Assembly: GCF_014204495.1 (NCBI RefSeq)
Contig: NZ_JACHLN010000002.1
Location: forward strand, 1,302,001 to 1,366,000
Source of the DNA: Sphingomonas kyeonggiensis
GTDB taxonomy: Bacteria > Pseudomonadota > Alphaproteobacteria > Sphingomonadales > Sphingomonadaceae
DNA: 64,000 bases
Reading direction: 5' to 3'
Position numbers and translations under genes: made by a program. The notes below the pieces were generated by a model. It saw only the letters and a program-made list of their open reading frames with translations. It was not told the origin of the DNA and did no database searches. This document shows positions 47,336-56,931 of the stretch, piece after piece. Each line of letters opens with the position of its first letter. The stretch's first letter is position 1.

Positions 47336-48424
47336 TTATCCTTGGTCGTGTGCGGTGCCGGCCGCGACGAAGCGGGCCAGCTCGGAAAGGCAATAGGCGT
47401 GCATGTCGTCACCGGCGGTCCAGGCGCGCTGCCAGTCGACGATGCTCTCAAGCGCCCGGGCGAGGTTCCAGCGCGGCTCCCAGCGGAGACCGGCGCGCGC
47501 CTTGGAAATGTCGAGCTTGAGGAAATTGGCTTCGTGCGGCTGGACGCTCGGATCGCGAACCCAGGAAGCCCCCTCGCCCCACAGCGCGCACATCTTCTCG
47601 ACGATCCACTGGACCGGCCGGGCATCCTCGTCGCGCGGGCCGAAGTTCCAGCCCTCGGCAGCGGCCGCGGGATCGTTCCACAGCGCCTGGCAGAGCACGA
47701 GATAGCCCGAGAGCGGCTCGAGCACATGCTGCCACGGCCGGGTCGCCAGCGGATTGCGGATCAGCACCGGCTCGCCGGCGCTCACCGCGCGCAGGATATC
47801 GGGCACCAGGCGATCGGCAGCCCAGTCGCCGCCGCCGATCACATTGCCCGCGCGGCCCGATCCGATCGCGGCCTTGCCTTCGCCGGTGAAGAACGAACGA
47901 CGATAGGCCGAGGTGACCAGCTCCGCGCAGCCCTTGGAATTGCTGTACGGATCATGGCCGCCCATCGCTTCATCCTCGCGATAGCCCCACACCCATTCGC
48001 GGTTCTCATAGCATTTGTCGGTGGTGACCACGCAGACCGCGCGCACCCCCGCCGCCTTGCGCACCGCCTCGAGCAGATGGACGGTGCCCATCACGTTGGT
48101 GGCATAGGTGCCGACCGGATCGTCATAGGACGCCCGGACCAGCGGCTGCGCGGCCATGTGGATCACGATCTCGGGATCCGCCGCGACCAGCGCCGAGGTC
48201 AGCGCTTCCGCATCGCGGATGTCACCGATGATCGAGTTCATGCCCGTCGCGACATCCGCGACCTGGAACAGCGCCGGATCGGTGGGCGGCGCGAGCGCGA
48301 AGCCGGTCAGCTCCGCGCCCATCTGCTGCAGCCACAGCGACAGCCAGCTGCCCTTGAACCCGGTATGCCCGGTCAGGAAGACACGCTTGCCCGCCCAGAA
48401 TCCAGGATCGACGCCGGCTTTCAC
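47336..48424 (-). CDS. rfbG: CDP-glucose 4,6-dehydratase
   Basis: 362 residues from GTG 48424, whose G overlaps the rfbF stop (GTGA). Extended short-chain dehydrogenase with [11 protein letters not shown] near 19-29, [11 protein letters not shown], and the catalytic Tyr-Lys of [11 protein letters not shown]. Converts CDP-glucose to CDP-4-keto-6-deoxyglucose. The stop is eight bases before rfbH. Confidence 0.95.
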   Translation of the reverse strand: MKAGVDPGFWAGKRVFLTGHTGFKGSWLSLWLQQMGAELTGFALAPPTDPALFQVADVATGMNSIIGDIRDAEALTSALVAADPEIVIHMAAQPLVRASYDDPVGTYATNVMGTVHLLEAVRKAAGVRAVCVVTTDKCYENREWVWGYREDEAMGGHDPYSNSKGCAELVTSAYRRSFFTGEGKAAIGSGRAGNVIGGGDWAADRLVPDILRAVSAGEPVLIRNPLATRPWQHVLEPLSGYLVLCQALWNDPAAAAEGWNFGPRDEDARPVQWIVEKMCALWGEGASWVRDPSVQPHEANFLKLDISKARAGLRWEPRWNLARALESIVDWQRAWTAGDDMHAYCLSELARFVAAGTAHDQG

Positions 48425-49191
48425 CAGATGCACCAGGGCGCCTTGCCGCTTTCCCACAGGCTCTGGAGCATCTGCTTCTCGCGCAGCGTGTCCATCGGCT
48501 GCCAGAAGCCGTGATGCTCATAGGCCATCAGCTCGCCGTCCGACGCAAGGTTGCGCAGCGGCTCCTGCTCCCACAGCGTCGCGTCGCCCTCGATATAGTC
48601 GAGCACCTTGGGCGAGAGCACGAAGAAGCCGCCATTGATCATGCCGCCATCGCCCTGCGGCTTTTCGAGGAACTGCTCGACCTGGCCGTTCTCGATCTGC
48701 AGCGCGCCGAAGCGACCCGGCGGATAGGTGGCGGTGAGCGTCGCGGCCTTGCCGTGGGCGCGGTGGAATTCGAGCGTCTTCGCGATATCGATGTCGCCCA
48801 CGCCGTCGCCATAGGTGAAGAAGAAGAACTCCTCGTCCTTCACCAGGTCGCCGACGCGCTTCAGGCGGCCGCCGGTCTGCGACTCGTCGCCGGTGTCGAC
48901 CAGCGTGACCTTCCACGGCTCGGCGCGCTTCTCGTGCACGATCATCTTGTTCTCGACCATGTCGAACGTCACGTCCGACATGTGGAGGAAGTAGTTCGCG
49001 AAATATTCCTTGATGATGTAGCCCTTGTAGCCACAGCAGATGATGAATTCCGTCACGCCGTGCGCGGCGTAGATCTTCATGATGTGCCACAGGATCGGGC
49101 GACCGCCGATCTCGATCATCGGCTTCGGACGCAGACTGGTCTCTTCAGCGAAACGCGTGCCGAGCCCCCCAGCCAGAATGACTGCCTTCAT
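48421..49191 (-). CDS. rfbF: Glucose-1-phosphate cytidylyltransferase
   Basis: 256 residues. The nucleotidyltransferase motif LAGGLGTRFAEET is at 6-18, with RPKPMIEIGGRPILWH next, and YGDGVGDID for the metal site. Makes CDP-glucose from glucose-1-phosphate and CTP. Twelve bases separate it from rfbI upstream. Confidence 0.96.
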   Translation of the reverse strand: MKAVILAGGLGTRFAEETSLRPKPMIEIGGRPILWHIMKIYAAHGVTEFIICCGYKGYIIKEYFANYFLHMSDVTFDMVENKMIVHEKRAEPWKVTLVDTGDESQTGGRLKRVGDLVKDEEFFFFTYGDGVGDIDIAKTLEFHRAHGKAATLTATYPPGRFGALQIENGQVEQFLEKPQGDGGMINGGFFVLSPKVLDYIEGDATLWEQEPLRNLASDGELMAYEHHGFWQPMDTLREKQMLQSLWESGKAPWCIW

Positions 49192-49203
49192 CGGTTCTTA
49201 CCC

Positions 49204-50193
49204 TCAATTCGAGCTTACGAAAGCATCTGAAAAGAAGCGCTTGGCCGGAAGGCCGAGCGCAAGCAGCGCGGTGCGGGCCGACGCGATCATCGCGTTGGAT
49301 CCGCACGCATAGACAACAGTATCTTCCGGATCGATCCCGTCCCGGACAGCTGCATCCTGAACATAGCCGCGCGCCCCTCCCCAGGCGGCCTCTCTATCCG
49401 AAAGCAGATGATGCACTGCGATGTCCAGTCCCAAGGCAACCGGATCCCAGCAGAAGCTCTCCGCCTCCCGGTTGCCCCAGAACACGCGGAGACGGTGCCG
49501 GGCGGCACGTTCCGCATCCGCGGCGAACTCCTCGAGCAGCGCCTTCACCGGCGCGATGCCGGTGCCGGTGGCGAGGAAGACGATGTCGCGCGGCCCTTCG
49601 TCGCGCAGGAAGAAGGTGCCGAACGGCCCCTCGATCCGGATCAGGTCATTGGGCTTGGCGCGCTCGAACCAATATTCGCTCAGCCGCCCGCCGGGGTAGC
49701 GCTTGATGATGAGTTCGAGCAGGCCGTCCGCGCGCGGCGCGTTGGCCAGCGAATAGCTGCGCCGCACGCCTTCGGCGAGCACATCGACATATTGGCCGGG
49801 CAGGAAGCGCAGCGGCGAGGCCGGCGGCGTGCGCAGGATCACCTTCACGATATCCGGTGCCAGTCGCTCGATCGAGGCGATGCGGCTCGGCATCGTCTTG
49901 ATCTCCAGGCCCTGAAGCCGGTCGAGCGGCTCGATGTCGAGCGCGACGTCGTCGGCTGCCGCGCGGCAGCAGGTCAGGATCAGGCCGGCGGCCGCTTCCT
50001 CGGCCGTCAGCCCCTCGGCTTCGGACTTGAGAATCGCGGTCTCGCCCGAGAGCAAGGGCGCCTTGCAGATGCCGCAGCGCCCGGTCCGGCAACTATATTC
50101 CAGCGTCACACCCTGGGCGCGGGCTGCGTCCAGGATCGTGACCGCGGGATCGGCGGAAAAGGTGCGCCCGGTGTTGAGCGTGACGTTAGGCAT
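49204..50193 (-). CDS. rfbI: CDP-6-deoxy-hexulose 3-dehydrase reductase (E3)
   Basis: 329 residues. N-terminal plant-type [2Fe-2S] ferredoxin with Cys35, Cys40, Cys43 and Cys75; then a ferredoxin-NAD+ reductase unit with FAD motif RSYSLANAP and nucleotide motif GTGIAPVKALLEE. It supplies electrons to RfbH. First gene of the minus-strand operon. Confidence 0.93.
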   Translation of the reverse strand: MPNVTLNTGRTFSADPAVTILDAARAQGVTLEYSCRTGRCGICKAPLLSGETAILKSEAEGLTAEEAAAGLILTCCRAAADDVALDIEPLDRLQGLEIKTMPSRIASIERLAPDIVKVILRTPPASPLRFLPGQYVDVLAEGVRRSYSLANAPRADGLLELIIKRYPGGRLSEYWFERAKPNDLIRIEGPFGTFFLRDEGPRDIVFLATGTGIAPVKALLEEFAADAERAARHRLRVFWGNREAESFCWDPVALGLDIAVHHLLSDREAAWGGARGYVQDAAVRDGIDPEDTVVYACGSNAMIASARTALLALGLPAKRFFSDAFVSSN

Positions 50194-50605
50194 AGACGGC
50201 GCGCTGATAGTTGTTTCTCGTTTCTAGTCCAACATCCAAAAACTTAGCTGCAACGGATTCGGGCTGAATGTTGACGGAAAAACCATTGACACCGCTTCGG
50301 TTGTGCCTGCAAAATTCGCACGCACTCGGAATATTCGGCCATTTCGGGGTTAAAAATGTTAGCCGATCGAGGGAGAAATCGTTGAGATAGAGGCGCTTGT
50401 TGCAGAGCGCGTCATCCGCCTGCCGTCCTTTCTGCGCCTTGCGCCAACCGCTTCCCAGAGCCATTGGCGTTGCAGTTACGGACTTTGCAACCTGGATCCG
50501 TCTCGGACGACAGGCGCTATCCTGACTTAAAAGTTTCACACCTTTGAAGCAGCCGAAGGAATGGCCAGCTTCGATTATTTGAGTTTGGTGCGGGGAGATT
50601 TGCAC
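50194..50605. other. Divergent promoter region of the two sugar operons
   Basis: 412 bases between rfbI and the aldolase gene, somewhat richer in A and T than its surroundings (notably 50215-50365). I found no riboswitch, RNA gene or clear paired -35/-10 in it. It must contain promoters for both operons. Confidence 0.4.
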
Positions 50606-51409
50606 GTGAATGAGTACGAAAAGCGGATGCTTGCGCTCTTGGAGGAGGGCAAGGCCAAGCATCAGATCGTTGCCATCAAGGCCGAATTCGAGGCCGAAGG
50701 CACGCGCGTCGACGAGCTGCTGCGCCTCCTGGAGATCACCCGCCGTGCGGGCCTCAAGGTCGCGATCAAGATCGGCGGCTGCGAAGCGATCCGCGATCTG
50801 ATCGAGTGCCGGCTCTACGGTGTGGACTACATCATCGCGCCGATGGTCGAGACCCCCTATGCGCTTTCCAAGTTCATCGCGGCGAAGGACAAGTTCTACC
50901 CGCGCGACGAGCAGGACGATGTGAGCTTCCTGTTCAATCTCGAAACCCACAGCACGTTCGAGAAGCTGGACGAGATGGCCGAGATCGCCCGCAAGGGCCG
51001 CGTCGGCATGGTCTTCGGCCGCGTCGATTTCGCCGGCTCGATGGGCCACACGCGCGATTTCGTGAACAGCGACGACATGCGCGCCTTCGTCGTGAAGAGC
51101 GGCCAGGTCGCTCGCGACAACGGCCTTGAGCTCGTCGTCGGCGGTGGCGTCAGCCCCGACTCGATCCCGCTGCTCAGCGCCGTGCGCGAACAGCGCCTGG
51201 ACCGCTTCGAGACCCGCAAGGTCATCTTCGACGGTGGCGTGCTTGCCAACCCGGCTTCCGCGACCGCGGGCATGGAGCTGGCGATCCAGTTCGAGCTGCT
51301 CTGGCTCAAGAACAAGCGCGACTATTACAAGACCATCGCCGCCGAGGACGAAGTCCGCATCGCGATGATGGAAAAGCGCCAGAAGGGCGCCATCAAGGCC
51401 GCTGCCTAA
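50606..51409 (+). CDS. HpcH/HpaI-type aldolase/lyase
   Basis: 267 residues from GTG 50606, which has GGGGAG eight bases ahead; an ATG at 50561 is in frame but its site abuts it. The TIM-barrel has family segments VAIKIGGCEA, DYIIAPMVETPYAL, FNLETHSTFEKL and VFGRVDFAGSMG with acidic metal ligands. The family cleaves or forms pyruvate-type 2-keto acids. It heads the plus-strand run with the thiamine enzyme, so it may supply or extend the carbon unit attached to the dideoxy sugar; the actual substrate is unknown. Confidence 0.8.
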   Translation: MNEYEKRMLALLEEGKAKHQIVAIKAEFEAEGTRVDELLRLLEITRRAGLKVAIKIGGCEAIRDLIECRLYGVDYIIAPMVETPYALSKFIAAKDKFYPRDEQDDVSFLFNLETHSTFEKLDEMAEIARKGRVGMVFGRVDFAGSMGHTRDFVNSDDMRAFVVKSGQVARDNGLELVVGGGVSPDSIPLLSAVREQRLDRFETRKVIFDGGVLANPASATAGMELAIQFELLWLKNKRDYYKTIAAEDEVRIAMMEKRQKGAIKAAA

Positions 51410-51414
51410 CCATC

Positions 51415-53271
51415 ATGACCAAGATGCGCGTTGCCGATTTGATCGCCCGCCTGCTCGTCGAGCACGGCGTAACCGACATGTTCATGCTCACCGGTGGTGG
51501 TGCGATGCACCTCAACGATGCGTTCGGACGTGCCGAAGGCCTGCACAAGGTCTTCGTCCACCACGAACAGGCCGCCTCGATCGCGGCGGAGAGCTATTGC
51601 CGCCTGTCCAACCGTCCGGCGGCGGTGAACGTGACCACCGGCCCCGGTGGCGTCAACGCGCTCAACGGCGTCTACGGCGCCTATGTCGATTCGATCGCCA
51701 TGGTCGTCGTGTCGGGTCAGGTGAAGCGCGAGACCTGCGCGTTCAACTACCCCCTGCCCCTGCGCCAGCTCGGCGACCAGGAAGTGGACATCGTCGAGAT
51801 GGTCCGCGGCATCACCAAATATGCCGTGGTGCTCGACGATCCGCTCCAGGCGCGCAAGGTGGTCGAGAAGGCGCTCTATCTCTGCACCCGCGGCCGCCCC
51901 GGCCCGGTGTGGATCGACGTGCCGATCGACGTGCAGGCCGCGCCGGTCGATTTCGACGCGCTCGAGCGCTTCGATCCGGCCGAGCTCGATCATGAGGGCG
52001 AAGCCGCCAATACCAGCGCCGAACTCGGCGCGCTGACCGGCGATGCGCTGGACAGCGAAGTCGCGGCGCTGATGGCGGAGCTGCATGCCGCCGAGCGACC
52101 GGTCGTCCTGGCCGGCGCCGGCGTGCGCCTCTCGGGCCAGCATGCCGAGTTCCTCCGTTTCGTCGAGCGCCTCGGCGTGCCCGTCGTCACCGGCTGGAAC
52201 GCGCATGACGCGATCCCGAACAGCCATCCGCTCTATGTCGGGCGCCCGGGCACGGTCGGCGATCGCGGCGGCAATTTCGCGGTGCAGACCGCGGATTATG
52301 TGCTGGTGCTCGGATCGCGCCTGAACATCCGCCAGATCAGCTACAACTGGAAGAGCTTCGCGCGGAATGCCCGCGTCGCCATGGTCGATATCGACAAGGC
52401 GGAGCTCTCCAAGCCCACTTTGTCGCTGCACCGCCCGGTCCATGCCGACCTGGCCGATTTCTTCGCCGCGGCGGAGACGGTCGCGGCGCCGGCCGACGAC
52501 GCGGTCGCCGCGCGCAGGGCGTTCCTCGACCGCAGCCGCGCGCTCGCCGCCCGCTATCCGGTGGTGCTGCCCGAGTATCGCGACACCGAATCGCCGATCA
52601 ATCCCTATGTCTTCGCCGAAGCGCTGTTCGACGAGCTCGAGGAAGGCGACATCATCGTCTCGGGCGACGGCACTGCCTGCGTCACCATCTTCCAGGCCGC
52701 GAACCTCAAGCCCGGCCAGCGGCTGTTCACCAATTCCGGCTGCGCCTCGATGGGCTATGACCTGCCCGCCGCGATCGGCGCCTATTATGCCGGGGGCGGT
52801 CGCCGCATCATCTGCCTGGCGGGCGACGGCAGCATCATGATGAACCTGCAGGAGCTGCAGACCATCGTCGGCCAGAAGCTGCCGGTGAAGATCTTCGTGC
52901 TCAACAATGACGGCTATCACTCGATCCGCCAGTCGCAGCAGAACCACTTCCCCGACAACATCGTCGGATGCGGTCCGGACAGCGGCCTGAGCTTCCCCGA
53001 TTTCGCGCGGCTGGCCCAGGGATTCGGCTTCCCGGCGGCGCGGGTGGACAGCCATGGCGGGCTGCCCGGGACGATCCGCGCGACGCTGGCCGGCGACGGC
53101 CCGCAGCTGTGCGAAGTGATGATCGACAAGCGCCAGGAGTTCGCGCCCAAGCTGAGCTCGCGCCGGCTCGAGGACGGCACGATGGTCTCGCCGACGCTGG
53201 AAGACCTCTCGCCCTTCCTCCCGCGCGAGGAGCTGGCGGAGGCGATGGCGGCGAGCGAAGTGGCGGCGTGA
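51415..53271 (+). CDS. Thiamine-diphosphate-dependent (acetolactate synthase-like) enzyme
   Basis: 618 residues. Catalytic-type Glu51 in HHEQAASIAAE, GPGGVNALNG, and the ThDP/Mg site GDGSIMMNLQELQTI...LNNDGYH are all present. In cluster context it most resembles the role of YerE, which adds a two-carbon acetyl unit to C4 of CDP-4-keto-3,6-dideoxyglucose in yersiniose synthesis. True acetolactate synthase for branched amino acids is less likely because no small subunit is present. The start is five bases after the aldolase stop. Confidence 0.8.
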   Translation: MTKMRVADLIARLLVEHGVTDMFMLTGGGAMHLNDAFGRAEGLHKVFVHHEQAASIAAESYCRLSNRPAAVNVTTGPGGVNALNGVYGAYVDSIAMVVVSGQVKRETCAFNYPLPLRQLGDQEVDIVEMVRGITKYAVVLDDPLQARKVVEKALYLCTRGRPGPVWIDVPIDVQAAPVDFDALERFDPAELDHEGEAANTSAELGALTGDALDSEVAALMAELHAAERPVVLAGAGVRLSGQHAEFLRFVERLGVPVVTGWNAHDAIPNSHPLYVGRPGTVGDRGGNFAVQTADYVLVLGSRLNIRQISYNWKSFARNARVAMVDIDKAELSKPTLSLHRPVHADLADFFAAAETVAAPADDAVAARRAFLDRSRALAARYPVVLPEYRDTESPINPYVFAEALFDELEEGDIIVSGDGTACVTIFQAANLKPGQRLFTNSGCASMGYDLPAAIGAYYAGGGRRIICLAGDGSIMMNLQELQTIVGQKLPVKIFVLNNDGYHSIRQSQQNHFPDNIVGCGPDSGLSFPDFARLAQGFGFPAARVDSHGGLPGTIRATLAGDGPQLCEVMIDKRQEFAPKLSSRRLEDGTMVSPTLEDLSPFLPREELAEAMAASEVAA

Positions 53272-53927
53272 TCCGCCACGTCATCTTCGATCTCGACGGA
53301 ACCCTGGTCGATAGCTGCGCGACCTGTGTCGAGATCCTGTCGGGCATGCTGGCCGAGCGCGGCGATGCCGCGGCGATCGATCCGGTCGCCGCGCGCAGCT
53401 ATATGAGCCGCGGCGGGCTGGACATGGTCCGCGGGCTGCTGGGCGATGCCTGTGTCGACGGCGAGGCCGATCTCGCCGACTTCCGCGCGCGCTATCATGC
53501 GCACCAGACGTCGGTGGAAACGCTGTTCCCCGGCGTGGCCGAGGGGCTGGCGCGGCTGCGCGCGGCCGGGCTGACGCTGTCGATCTGCTCGAACAAGCCG
53601 CAGGGCCTGTGCGAGAAGGTCCTCGCCGATACCGGGCTGGCCGAGCATTTCGCGTTCGTCGTGGGCGGGCAGCCGGGCATGCGCCCCAAGCCTGCGCCCG
53701 ACCTGCTCGATGCGCTGCTCGCCCGCATCGGCGGCGATGCGACGGCCTGCGCCTTTGTCGGCGACAGCGAACTCGATCACCGGATCGCGGCGGACGCGGC
53801 GATCCCTTTCCATTTCCTGACCCACGGCTATGCCGAACCCGGCTGGGAAGCGCAGGATTGCGCGACCCACGACACGTTCGCGCCCCTGATCGACGCGCTT
53901 CTGGCGCGAGCGGCAGCGCATGCTTGA
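53268..53927 (+). CDS. HAD-family phosphatase
   Basis: 219 residues from a GTG overlapping the previous stop (GTGA). HAD motifs: nucleophile Asp8 in FDLDGTLVD, SICSNKP (motif II), Lys of RPKPAPD and FVGDSELDHRIA (motif IV). Phosphoglycolate-phosphatase-like. Its partner genes suggest it dephosphorylates an intermediate of the sugar pathway; the substrate is not readable. Confidence 0.85.
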   Translation: MIRHVIFDLDGTLVDSCATCVEILSGMLAERGDAAAIDPVAARSYMSRGGLDMVRGLLGDACVDGEADLADFRARYHAHQTSVETLFPGVAEGLARLRAAGLTLSICSNKPQGLCEKVLADTGLAEHFAFVVGGQPGMRPKPAPDLLDALLARIGGDATACAFVGDSELDHRIAADAAIPFHFLTHGYAEPGWEAQDCATHDTFAPLIDALLARAAAHA

Positions 53928-54876
53928 GCCGGCCATAGCGCGTGCGCTGGCCGATACCGATCGCCCCATCGTCATCACGGGGGCGAGCGGATGGCTGGGG
54001 CTGGCGACGCTCGACCTGCTGGAGCGCGCGCTGGGAGAGGCCTTTGCCGACCGGGTGCAGTGCTTCGGCTCGGCCCCGCGCGATCTCGACCTGGGCGATG
54101 GGCGCGTGGTGCGCCAGCATGCCCTTGCCGACCTCGCCGCGGTGGCGCGGCCTGGCGCGTGGGTGCTCCATTTCGCGTTCCTGACCAAGGACCGCGCCGA
54201 GGCGATGGACGATGCCGCCTATCGCGCCGCCAACCAGCAGATCAGCGATACGGTGCTCGCCGGGCTCGATGCGATCGACGCCGCCGCGGTGTTCGTCGCG
54301 TCGTCGGGCGCGGCCTACAAGGCCGAGGACCCCGCCGCCTCGCCCGAGATGCGCCTCTACGGCGCGATGAAGCGCGAGGACGAGGATCGCTTCGCCGACT
54401 GGGCCACCGCCCGGGGCAAGCGCGCGGTGATCGGCCGGATCTTCAACATCACCGGACCCTTCATCAACAAGCACCAGGCCTATGCGATGGCCAGCTTCAT
54501 CCTCGATGCGCTGGCGACACGCCCGATCGAGGTCCGGGCGCCGCGCGAGGTGATCCGGGGCTATGTGGCGATCCGCGAGCTGGTCTCGCTGATCTTCGCT
54601 CTGCTGGGCGATGCCCCTTCGGGCGTGACGCGCTTCGATACCGGCGGCGAGGCGCTCGAGCTGGGTGCCGTCGCCGCGGTCGTCGCCGAAGTGCTTCGCG
54701 GCCCGGGCGTCCACCGCGCGCCGGTCACCGACCCGGCGGCGGACCGGTATGCGGGCGACGGCGAAGCCTATGCCGCGCTGCTCGCCCGGCACGGCATCAT
54801 GCCGATCCCGCTCGGGCAGCAGGTGCTTGAAACCGCCGACTATCTGCAGGCTGCCGGACAGCATGTTCGGCGGTGA
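53920..54876 (+). CDS. NAD-dependent epimerase/reductase of the sugar pathway
   Basis: 318 residues, extended short-chain dehydrogenase. Rossmann motif TGASGWLG (20-27), catalytic Ser of VASSGAAY and Tyr-x-x-x-Lys in LYGAMK. It overlaps the HAD gene by eight bases. Likely reduces the 4-keto or side-chain keto group of the CDP-sugar (the role of YerF or abequose synthase in related pathways). Confidence 0.82.
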   Translation: MLEPAIARALADTDRPIVITGASGWLGLATLDLLERALGEAFADRVQCFGSAPRDLDLGDGRVVRQHALADLAAVARPGAWVLHFAFLTKDRAEAMDDAAYRAANQQISDTVLAGLDAIDAAAVFVASSGAAYKAEDPAASPEMRLYGAMKREDEDRFADWATARGKRAVIGRIFNITGPFINKHQAYAMASFILDALATRPIEVRAPREVIRGYVAIRELVSLIFALLGDAPSGVTRFDTGGEALELGAVAAVVAEVLRGPGVHRAPVTDPAADRYAGDGEAYAALLARHGIMPIPLGQQVLETADYLQAAGQHVRR

Positions 54877-54951
54877 CTTGACGACCCTCAACAACTATAC
54901 GGCGGCGCAATTCTCGCCCTCCGCCGAACCCAAAGGCAATCGGATCCCAGT

Positions 54952-56931
54952 ATGACCCATTTCCCGACCGGCACGCAGCGCCAGTTCGCACCCTCCCGAC
55001 GGATCCGCACCGCCCTGACCGCGACTTCGGCGGCGCTGGCGCTGTTTGCCTATTCGGCACCGGCCTGGGCGCAGACGATCGATCAGAACACGCCCTCGGG
55101 TTCCCCGCTGAGCCCGGGGTCGAACACGACCCAGGGGCAGAGCTCGTCGAGCCAGAGCCAGAACCAGAACACCACTTCGACGCCGACGCCCTCGACGGTG
55201 TACGAGCCGATCTCCGTGGATCGCTCGGGCAGCGGCCGCGACACCGTCGGCAACTCCCAGAACAGCGGCGTCCGCACGAATGACGGGCTGCTGGACACCG
55301 AGGCGATGCGCCTTCGCCAGCCCGTGAAGCCCGGCGAGTTCGAAAGCTGGGCGCGCGACGTCACCGGCCGCAACCTCAAGCGCTTCGGCAGCGACCTGCT
55401 GCTTCCCGGCTCGCGCGACTTCGCGACGCCGGCGACTTCGACCATCCCGCCCGATTATGCGCTCAACGTGGGCGACACCGTCTCGATCGCGCTGACCGGC
55501 TCGATGGAAGGCAGCGTCGATGCCGAGATCGATCGCGACGGCAAGATCTTCCTGCCCAATGTCGGCAGCGTCAGCCTGGTCGGCGTGCGCTACCGCGACC
55601 TGCGCGACCGCATCGCTTCGGCGATCGGGCGCAAGTATCGCGGCTATGACGTCTCGGTCTCGCTCACCAAGCTGCGTGGCGTCCGCGTCTACGTCACCGG
55701 TTTCGCCGCCCATCCGGGCGCCTATTCGGTCAACAGCCTGTCGACGCTGGTGAACGCCATCCTCCAGGCCGGCGGCCCCGCAGCGGGCGGCAGCTTCCGT
55801 TCGGCCAAGCTCTATCGCAACGGCCAGGAAGTGGCCGATTTCGACCTCTACCAGCTCCTGCGCGACGGCGACCGCTCGCATGATCCGCTGCTGCAGAACG
55901 AGGATGTGATCTTCATTCCCGCCGTCGGCCGTCAGGTCGCGGTGATCGGCAGCGTCAACGAAGAGGCGATCTACGAAGTGCGACAGGGCGAAAGCCTTGC
56001 CGACACCCTGCGCATCGCCGGCGGGCCGACCAACCTGGCCGATGACTCGCGCCTGATCCTCTATCGCCTGTCCGATCAGGATTCGGTCGGCAGCCGGCAG
56101 ATCGAGCGCGCCGCAGCATCGAACTTCGCCACCGAAGCCGGCGACATCATCCAGATCCTGCCGCAGGGCAGCCTTGCCCGTCCGCTCGAGCGCCAGCAGG
56201 CGATCGTCCGGATCGAAGGCGAAGTGAACAAGCCGGGCAACTATTATGTGGCGCCGAATACGCCGCTGGCCGAGGTCGTCGCGATGGCCGGTGGCCTGAC
56301 CCCGCGCGCCTATGTCTATGGCACGCGCTTCTCGCGCGAGACCGTGCGCGCCCAGCAGCGCCGTGGTTTCCTGGATGCCGTCGACCAGATGGAGATGGCC
56401 CTCGCCGCCGCGCCGCTGACCGGCAACGGCCTGGGCGACCAGACGCAGCGCCAGGCCCAGGTCGCTTCGGCCAAGGCCTTCCTCGACCAGCTGCGCAAGA
56501 AGGAGCCGGACGGCCGCCTGGTGCTCGACGTGACGCCGGTCGATGCCGCGCTTCCGAACAATCTCCTCGTCGAGAACAATGATCGCATCGTGATCCCGCC
56601 GCGCGTGGAGACGGTGGGCGTGTTCGGCGCGGTGTATCGCCCGGCCTCGTTCATCGTCGGCAACGGCAAGGCCATCCGCGTCCGCGACTATGTCGAGCAG
56701 GCCGGCGGCGTCATCCGCGGCGCCGATCGCGGCAACATCTTCGTGGTGCGCGCCAATGGCTCGGTGCTGACCCGCAAGCGCGGCGCGATGAGTGCGCAGG
56801 TGCTGCCGGGCGACACGATCTTCGTGCCGATCCGCACCGAGAACTACTCGCTGCTCGCCAAGATCCGCGATATCTCGCAGGTCGTCGCGCAGTTCGGCAT
56901 TGCGGCCCTCGCGATCGCGGCGATCAACTGA
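54952..56931 (+). CDS. Wza-type polysaccharide export protein with SLBB domains
   Basis: 659 residues. Signal peptide 1-40 (ending PAWA), a Ser/Gln/Thr-rich low-complexity stretch (about 45-75), the export domain (DYALNVGDTVSIALTG, GKIFLPNVGSVSLVG) and several SLBB repeats (VRVYVTGFAAHPGAYSVN, VEGEVNKPGNYYV-like, GVFGAVYRPASF). Forms the outer-membrane channel for capsule or exopolysaccharide. No lipobox Cys after the signal, unlike E. coli Wza. The stop overlaps the next start (TGATG). Confidence 0.92.
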   Translation: MTHFPTGTQRQFAPSRRIRTALTATSAALALFAYSAPAWAQTIDQNTPSGSPLSPGSNTTQGQSSSSQSQNQNTTSTPTPSTVYEPISVDRSGSGRDTVGNSQNSGVRTNDGLLDTEAMRLRQPVKPGEFESWARDVTGRNLKRFGSDLLLPGSRDFATPATSTIPPDYALNVGDTVSIALTGSMEGSVDAEIDRDGKIFLPNVGSVSLVGVRYRDLRDRIASAIGRKYRGYDVSVSLTKLRGVRVYVTGFAAHPGAYSVNSLSTLVNAILQAGGPAAGGSFRSAKLYRNGQEVADFDLYQLLRDGDRSHDPLLQNEDVIFIPAVGRQVAVIGSVNEEAIYEVRQGESLADTLRIAGGPTNLADDSRLILYRLSDQDSVGSRQIERAAASNFATEAGDIIQILPQGSLARPLERQQAIVRIEGEVNKPGNYYVAPNTPLAEVVAMAGGLTPRAYVYGTRFSRETVRAQQRRGFLDAVDQMEMALAAAPLTGNGLGDQTQRQAQVASAKAFLDQLRKKEPDGRLVLDVTPVDAALPNNLLVENNDRIVIPPRVETVGVFGAVYRPASFIVGNGKAIRVRDYVEQAGGVIRGADRGNIFVVRANGSVLTRKRGAMSAQVLPGDTIFVPIRTENYSLLAKIRDISQVVAQFGIAALAIAAIN

